Assembly (NCBI RefSeq): GCF_033193315.1
Contig: NZ_CP136187.1
Coordinates: 372,001-436,000 of the forward strand
DNA: 64,000 nt
Direction of reading: 5' to 3'
From: Agathobaculum sp. NTUH-O15-33
GTDB lineage: Bacteria > Bacillota > Clostridia > Oscillospirales > Butyricicoccaceae
The first letter of the stretch is position 1. Each line of letters begins with the position of its first letter. Positions 59,832 through 64,000 of the stretch are shown piece by piece. The translations under genes were made by a program, and so were the position numbers. The notes under the pieces were generated by a model. The model searched no databases. It was not told where the DNA came from and saw nothing but the letters and a program-made list of their open reading frames with translations.

Positions 59832-60530
59832 GTGAGAGTAGTGGGGTTTTACAGCAAGGGGCGCGGCGGCAAGCGGAAACGGAACCTGCGCCCGCTGCTG
59901 CTTCTTTTGATCGTGATAGGCGCTTTTGCGGCGGGCATGCTGGTGCATCGCATTTTTGACAGGCCGATTCAGGAGGATGCAAATATCTCCTATATCGGCG
60001 ACCTGCCAGTGCACGAGGATTTTTTGGCAGAGGGCAGCAAGACGCGGCCCGGCCAGAAACGGGAGATCAAATATCTGGTTATTCATGAGACCGATAACTT
60101 TTCCGCAGGCGCAAACGCTTCGGCGCACAACGCTTTTTTACATAATATTTCAAACGATGAAGAGCTGCGCTCGTGGCATTACACGGTGGACGACAAAGAG
60201 GTATACCACCACCTGCCGGATGATGAAAACGCCTTTCACGCGGGCGACGGCATGGAAAAGAACAGCGGCAACATGAACGGCATCGGCATTGAAATGTGCG
60301 TCAACGAGGATGGCGATTACGAAAAAACGCTGAAAAACACCGAAAAGCTTTGCGCGCGCCTGCTGCTGGAATACGATTTAAAGCCCAAAGCGCTGCGCAA
60401 ACACGAGGACTTTTCCGGCAAGGTGTGCCCGGCCAAGCTGATCGGGGCAAACCGCTGGGACGAGTTCTGCGACGCGGTGGAGGACCAGTGGAAGCAGATG
60501 AAAAAGGAAGAGGCGGAAAAGCAAAAGTAA
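59832..60530 (+). CDS. N-acetylmuramoyl-L-alanine amidase (Amidase_2), membrane-anchored
   Basis: The 232-residue protein has a basic N-terminus, one transmembrane helix (about 20-38), then a PGRP-type amidase domain with zinc ligands in YLVIHETDN, SWHYTVDD and KHEDFSGKVCPAKL. It cleaves peptidoglycan stem peptides outside the membrane. The start is a GTG at 59832 with a distant GGGGAG; start is not certain. Confidence 0.87.
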   Translation: MRVVGFYSKGRGGKRKRNLRPLLLLLIVIGAFAAGMLVHRIFDRPIQEDANISYIGDLPVHEDFLAEGSKTRPGQKREIKYLVIHETDNFSAGANASAHNAFLHNISNDEELRSWHYTVDDKEVYHHLPDDENAFHAGDGMEKNSGNMNGIGIEMCVNEDGDYEKTLKNTEKLCARLLLEYDLKPKALRKHEDFSGKVCPAKLIGANRWDEFCDAVEDQWKQMKKEEAEKQK

Positions 60531-60557
60531 CGCTGCGCATGAGAAAAGCAAGCTTTT

Positions 60558-60596
60558 AAGGGGCGATTTTTGATAAAATCGCCCCTTTTCTTTTGC
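60558..60596 (+). terminator. Intrinsic terminator after the amidase gene
   Basis: A perfect 13-bp stem AAGGGGCGATTTT/AAAATCGCCCCTT with TGAT loop, followed by TTCTTTT. Confidence 0.88.
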
Positions 60597-60650
60597 GTTT
60601 TTTCGTGTTATACTGGTTCTGCATTTTATCTGATAAAGGAGTAAACTGAC

Positions 60651-61670
60651 ATGATCGTCGTACTGAAACAGAACCCTGAAAAAACGCGTGTTGACCGGTT
60701 GATCCGGCACTTTGAAGATATTGGTCTGAAAATCAACTATTCCGAGGGCGCGAACACCACCATTCTTGGCCTGATGGGCGATACGTCCAGCATCGATGAA
60801 AACGATGTGCTGGCCTATGAAGTAGTCGAGCGGGTACAGCGCGTGACCGAGCCGTTCAAGGCCGTCAACCGCAAGTTCCACCCGGACGATACCGTGCTTG
60901 AGGTAGCGGGCCGCAAGATCGGCGCGGGCTATTTCAACGTGATGGCGGGCCCGTGCTCGGTCGAGAGCGAGGAGCAGATTCTGGAGGTGGCCGAAAGCGT
61001 CAAGCGCGCGGGCGCGTCGTTTCTGCGTGGCGGCGCGTTCAAGCCGCGCACCTCGCCCTATTCCTTCCAAGGCTTGGAGGACGCGGGCCTGAAACTGCTG
61101 CTGGAAGCCAAACGCCAGACCGGCCTGCCCATCGTGACCGAGATCATGAGCGAAAAGCATCTCGATTTATTCGCGGACGTCGATATCATCCAGCTTGGCG
61201 CGCGCAACATGCAGAATTTTATGCTGCTCAAGGAGCTGGGCCGTTCGGATAAGCCGATCCTGCTCAAGCGCGGCCTTTCCGCCACCATGGAGGAGTTCCT
61301 GATGGCCGCCGAATACATCTTCGCCGAAGGCAACCGCAACGTTATCCTGTGCGAGCGCGGCATCCGCACGTTTGAAAACATGATCCGCAACAATTTGGAT
61401 ATCACGGCGGTGCCGCTTGTCAAAAAGCTCAGCCACCTGCCGATCATCATCGACCCGAGCCATGCGGCTGGACGGCGCGACATGGTGCAGCCGCTTTCCC
61501 GCGCGGCAATCGCCGCGGGCGCGGACGGCCTGATCATCGAAGCGCACAACAACCCGCGCTGCGCGCTGTGCGACGGCGCGCAGTCGCTCGACCTGCCGCA
61601 GTTCGACGAGGTCATGGCCGATATCAAGCGCCGCGCCGAATTTGAAGGCAGAACGTTTATTACCGAATAA
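60651..61670 (+). CDS. aroF: 3-deoxy-7-phosphoheptulonate (DAHP) synthase with N-terminal regulatory domain
   Basis: The 339-residue enzyme catalyses the first step of the shikimate pathway. Residues 1-70 are a ferredoxin-like regulatory domain (MIVVLKQNPEKTRVDRLI). The TIM barrel contains VMAGPCSVESEEQ, LRGGAFKPRTSPYSFQG, LLKRGLSATMEE, LCERGIRTFE and DPSHAAGRRDMV. Type I-beta, as in Thermotoga/Firmicutes. AAAGGAG precedes the ATG. Confidence 0.96.
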   Translation: MIVVLKQNPEKTRVDRLIRHFEDIGLKINYSEGANTTILGLMGDTSSIDENDVLAYEVVERVQRVTEPFKAVNRKFHPDDTVLEVAGRKIGAGYFNVMAGPCSVESEEQILEVAESVKRAGASFLRGGAFKPRTSPYSFQGLEDAGLKLLLEAKRQTGLPIVTEIMSEKHLDLFADVDIIQLGARNMQNFMLLKELGRSDKPILLKRGLSATMEEFLMAAEYIFAEGNRNVILCERGIRTFENMIRNNLDITAVPLVKKLSHLPIIIDPSHAAGRRDMVQPLSRAAIAAGADGLIIEAHNNPRCALCDGAQSLDLPQFDEVMADIKRRAEFEGRTFITE

Positions 61671-61681
61671 GAACAAAAAAA

Positions 61682-61715
61682 AACGCCCGCCGCAACCTTC
61701 GTTGCGGCGGGCGTT
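61682..61715 (-). terminator. Intrinsic terminator, effective on the minus strand
   Basis: A 15-bp stem AACGCCCGCCGCAAC/GTTGCGGCGGGCGTT with CTTC loop; a run of nine As precedes it, giving Ts on the minus strand for the ECF-S gene. On the plus side the T-run expected for aroF is replaced by the remnant of the structured element. Confidence 0.8.
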
Positions 61716-61746
61716 GGGCTGCCCAAAAAAGAATTTTGACAGTCTG
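61716..61746 (+). mobile_element. Remnant (left end only) of the terminator-nested element
   Basis: GGCTGCCCAAAAAAGAATTTTGACAG-type sequence matches the first hairpin of copies A-C (GGCTGTCAAAAA...TTTTTGACAG) and abuts a terminator hairpin, as in the intact copies. The rest of the element and the second hairpin are missing. Confidence 0.6.
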
Positions 61747-61758
61747 AAAGGCTGGCGG

Positions 61759-62293
61759 CTATCTGGATACACGCAAAAAGGTTAACTGCCGCCGCAGCAG
61801 CGTGACCAGCAGCGGCGCGAAGATCAGCTGCAAAAGGATGCCGGGCAGACCGGTGACGACGCTCGTCAGCACGGAGGCGGGCGCGGCGCACTGCATGCCG
61901 AACAGCGTGCCGCCGACAAACAGCGCCAGCGCGTAAACAATGCGCCCGGCGGCCTGCGCGCCGATCAGCGCGGGATAAAGGGGCAGCTTCCATGGCGAGC
62001 GCGCCCGATACCGCGCCGTAGGCCGTCAACTCACAGAGCATGAAGGGCAGCAGCGCCATCGGCGGCATGCCCGAAAGCAGGGCCGAGAGCAGCGGCGTGG
62101 CAAGGCCCGCCGCCGCGCCCCAAGCGGGGCCGAGCAGCAGGCCGCAAATCAGCACGTGCAGATGCATGGGCGAAAAGACCGAACCGGCGGCCCGGCCGCC
62201 GATCAGATGAAAGATCTGCGGCAGCAGCACGCCGACCGCGATGAGCAGGGAAGCCGCGCATAGGCGGCGTGTAAAGTCCTTTTGTTTTACCAT
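61759..62293 (-). pseudogene. ECF-transporter S component with a one-base frameshift
   Basis: Codons from 62293 give a membrane protein with SPMHLHVLICGLLLGPAWGAAAG and LLSGMPPMALLPFMLCELTAYGAVSGAL, typical of vitamin S components. After GALA the frame changes near 61990-61995; dropping one base of GCCATGG restores WKLPLYPALIGAQAAGRIVY...VTLLRRQLTFLRVSR with a stop at 61759. Six helices in total. Substrate unknown. The longer antisense frame across aroF is not coding. Confidence 0.75.
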
Positions 62294-62778
62294 GTGGGTC
62301 GTTCCTCTGTGTTGTCAAAGATTTCGGCATGCTCGTCCGCTCCGGGCGGCTCGAATTTCGCGTCCATACGGCCGAGCAACGCGCCTTCGATCAGGTAAAC
62401 GCGCCGTGTTTCGTGTCGCAGGCCCTCGTTTCGGCGGGAAAGCCGCGCGAGCCTTGCCGGTTCCGCCGCTTGCACGACCAAAAGCCGCGCGGCAAGGCCG
62501 CGCGACGAAAAGTAGGCGCGCGCCGCGTCCCGTTCGGCGCGCAGCCAAAAGCCATAGTCCAAAACAGCGTCCACGCCCTTTCCCGCAAGCTGCGCGGCGA
62601 GAGAAAACAGGTAGGAAAGGCAGCGCAGGGCGGTTTCATCGTGCCGGGGACCAAGGCAGCCGTCAAACAGGGTGAGCATCAGCTCGTCGCACGAGAGGAC
62701 GACCGCGCCCTGATCGGCAAAACGCCGCGCGAGCGCCGTTTTGCCGGCGGCGACGCGGCCGCATAAGATCGTGATCAA
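62287..62778 (-). CDS. P-loop kinase-like ATP-binding protein
   Basis: The 163-residue protein starts at TTG (62778) overlapping the upstream stop (TTGA). Walker A is GRVAAGKTALA near residues 7-17; VLSCDELMLTLFDG and VDAVLDYGFWLRAERDAARAYF follow, as in small AAA/chloramphenicol-phosphotransferase-like kinases of gut bacteria. Its stop overlaps the ATG of the S component. Substrate unknown. Confidence 0.8.
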   Translation of the reverse strand: MITILCGRVAAGKTALARRFADQGAVVLSCDELMLTLFDGCLGPRHDETALRCLSYLFSLAAQLAGKGVDAVLDYGFWLRAERDAARAYFSSRGLAARLLVVQAAEPARLARLSRRNEGLRHETRRVYLIEGALLGRMDAKFEPPGADEHAEIFDNTEERPTW

Positions 62779-63890
62779 ATTTTCACCAACTCGTACTGCC
62801 GCGTGCCGAGGCCGAGCGCCTCGCCGTGGTCGAGCGCGACGACCCAGTTCGTATCCGGGTGGGCGTAGTGGAAATGATCGTGCGCGTGCCCGCCGTGAGA
62901 AGCATGCTCGTGCACATAGGAATCCGGGTTGGCGGGCATGGCGTTTACCGCGTCCGCGCAGGCCTGATCGAGGGCGATCGGGTCGTACGAGGCGAACATG
63001 CCGACGTTCGGCACGATCGGCACGTCGTTTTCGGCGTGACAGTCGCAGTTGGGCGAAACGTCGAGCACCAGCGAGATATGGAAGCAAGGTCTGCCGTCCA
63101 CGACCGCCTTGGTGTATTCCGCGATCTTGCAGTTGAGGATATCGTTGGATTCGTCGTTCGCGGCGTCGACCGCGTCGCGCGGGCATACGCCGATGCAGCG
63201 ACCGCAGCCGACGCATTTGGCATGGTCGATTGTGGCCTTTTTCTCCGTGATCGTAATGGCGGAATGCGCGCAGATTTTCTGGCACATGCCGCAGCCGATG
63301 CAGTGGCCGTGCAGAACATGCGGCTTGCCCGCCGAATGCATTTCCATCTTGCCGGCGCGCGAGCCGCAGCCCATGCCGATGTTTTTCAGGGTGCCGCCAA
63401 AGCCGGTCGCCTCGTGGCCCTTAAAATGGGTCAGGGTGATGAAGATATCAGCGTCCATCATGGCGCGGCCGATTTTGGCTTCCTTCACATATTTGCCGCC
63501 TTCGACGGGTACCAGCGCTTCGTCCGTGCCCTTCAGGCCGTCCGCGATGATGCAGTGGCAGCCGGTGGAGAAGGGGGAAAACCCGTTGAGATAGGCGGAA
63601 TCCAAATGATCGAGCGCGTTTTTGCGCCCGCCGACGTACAGGGTGTTGCAGTCGGTCAAAAAGGGCTTGCCGCCGCGCTCGCGGATAAAGTCCACCACGG
63701 TTTTGGCCCAGTTGGGGCGCAGGAACGCGAGGTTGCCCGGCTCGCCGAAGTGGATCTTGATGGCGGCGAATTTCTTGTCAAAGTCGATTTTGCCCATGCC
63801 TGCCGTCTTTAGCAGGCGGGTCAGCTTTTGTTGCAGGTTTTCGTTCATCGACGCGTGAAAATCCGCAAAATAAACCTTGGATGCTGGCAT
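62775..63890 (-). CDS. DUF362 protein with two 4Fe-4S clusters
   Basis: The 371-residue protein begins MPASKVYFADFHASMNENL after GGAAAGGAAG. The DUF362 domain includes AIKIHFGEPGN, THFKGHEATGFGGTLKNIGMGCGSR. An inserted bacterial ferredoxin pair follows (CIGCGMCQKICAH and CVGCGRCIGVCPRDA), then a His-rich segment HEHASHGGHAHDHFHYAH near the C-terminus that could bind metal. Electron-transfer role probable; exact reaction unknown. Confidence 0.9.
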   Translation of the reverse strand: MPASKVYFADFHASMNENLQQKLTRLLKTAGMGKIDFDKKFAAIKIHFGEPGNLAFLRPNWAKTVVDFIRERGGKPFLTDCNTLYVGGRKNALDHLDSAYLNGFSPFSTGCHCIIADGLKGTDEALVPVEGGKYVKEAKIGRAMMDADIFITLTHFKGHEATGFGGTLKNIGMGCGSRAGKMEMHSAGKPHVLHGHCIGCGMCQKICAHSAITITEKKATIDHAKCVGCGRCIGVCPRDAVDAANDESNDILNCKIAEYTKAVVDGRPCFHISLVLDVSPNCDCHAENDVPIVPNVGMFASYDPIALDQACADAVNAMPANPDSYVHEHASHGGHAHDHFHYAHPDTNWVVALDHGEALGLGTRQYELVKI

Positions 63891-63926
63891 AGTGCACTTC
63901 CTTTCCGTATGCTTGCTGTTAATTTC

Positions 63927-63955
63927 AGTATAGCACGCGAAAAGGCGGCGGGCAA
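63927..63955 (-). promoter_or_regulatory. Promoter of the DUF362 operon
   Basis: On the minus strand TTGCCC (63950-63955), 17 bases, then TATACT (63927-63932), about 40 bases before the start. Confidence 0.65.
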
Positions 63956-63962
63956 TGGGCAA

Positions 63963-64000
63963 TCAGCCCGCCTGCGTCAGGTCGGTCAGCGCGCCGAAGG
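63963..64000 (-). CDS. Possible C-terminal end of another minus-strand gene
   Basis: On the minus strand the frame ...FGALTDLTQAG ends at a TGA at 63963-63965. Too short for a family call, and the window ends here. Confidence 0.35.
   Translation of the reverse strand, partial: FGALTDLTQAG

Noticed and set aside
61058..62293. 411-codon minus-strand ORF covering aroF in antisense
   Set aside because: Only its first about 100 codons (ECF S component) make sense; the rest is a frameshifted read-through into the antisense of aroF.

Overview
The window is a high-GC chromosomal segment of a Firmicute, most likely a gut Clostridia of the Oscillospirales/Butyricicoccaceae type. Several markers point that way: a ribosomal L27 with an N-terminal extension next to its processing protease Prp; ylxM-ffh; khpA between rpsP and rimM; the paired M16 peptidases YmfF/YmfH; TmcAL; an AgrB/AgrC-like cluster; and strong SigA-type promoters with 16-18 bp spacers and AGGAGG ribosome sites. 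I saw no rRNA, tRNA, CRISPR array, intact insertion sequence or prophage.

Layout. 1-2.8 kb: the end of a LytTR regulator, an AgrC-like kinase, AgrB and an overlapping lipase. 2.9-3.9 kb: a PfkB sugar kinase. 3.9-5.2 kb (minus): an ECF sigma factor and its membrane partner. 5.3-9.0 kb (minus): ylxM-ffh-rpsP-khpA-rimM-trmD. 9.2-13.6 kb: ymfF-ymfH-lgt-folD. 13.6-14.4 kb: a small Cro-like switch and a MITE. 14.5-18.5 kb: rpiA, a membrane protein, rplU-prp-rpmA and obgE. 18.7-24.4 kb: a DUF1266 exported protein, a membrane protein, a Bax-inhibitor-like protein and two more ECF sigma/partner pairs. 24.4-26.9 kb: a frameshifted MATE transporter fused to a cytidylate-kinase-like domain. 27-37 kb: DUF554, a PadR operon, tmcAL, ackA, CPBP protease, PHP phosphatase, ispE, DUF4330 and an O-antigen-ligase-like protein. 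37.2-43.4 kb: a sulfatase cluster (anaerobic maturase, NhaC-like antiporter, sulfatase, DUF202) divergent from LysR. 43.5-44.5 kb: an AT-rich pair of unknown genes. 44.5-51.2 kb: a complete pho regulon module, pstSCAB-phoU-phoP-phoR, behind a Pho-box promoter. 51.3-53.3 kb: MarR-MATE. 53.5-59.7 kb (minus): a polyamine operon speD-speA-speE-casdh-nspC with a long structured leader. 59.8-61.7 kb: an amidase and DAHP synthase. 61.7-64 kb (minus): a DUF362 ferredoxin-like protein, a P-loop kinase and a frameshifted ECF-transporter S component.

The most unusual feature is a family of about 215-bp non-coding elements (24.4, 38.4 and 53.3 kb, with a remnant at 61.7 kb). Each intact copy sits between two direct copies of the local transcription terminator hairpin. 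The interior is conserved, but the flanking hairpins are locus-specific. The element is a chain of hairpins, and one arm shows compensatory changes. This looks like a mobile structured element that targets terminators and duplicates about 30-35 bp of host hairpin. A palindromic REP-like repeat also interrupts a terminator at 23.1 kb, and a separate MITE family with 10-bp target duplications occurs twice.

The second main lead is the roughly 400-nt leader of speD, which has its own promoter and ends in an intrinsic terminator just before the speD ribosome site. That is the layout of a riboswitch or attenuator controlling an operon that encodes both known spermidine routes.

Four genes (the MATE fusion, pstS, pstA and the ECF S component) each carry a single-base frameshift. 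This is either decay or consensus error, and reads would settle it.
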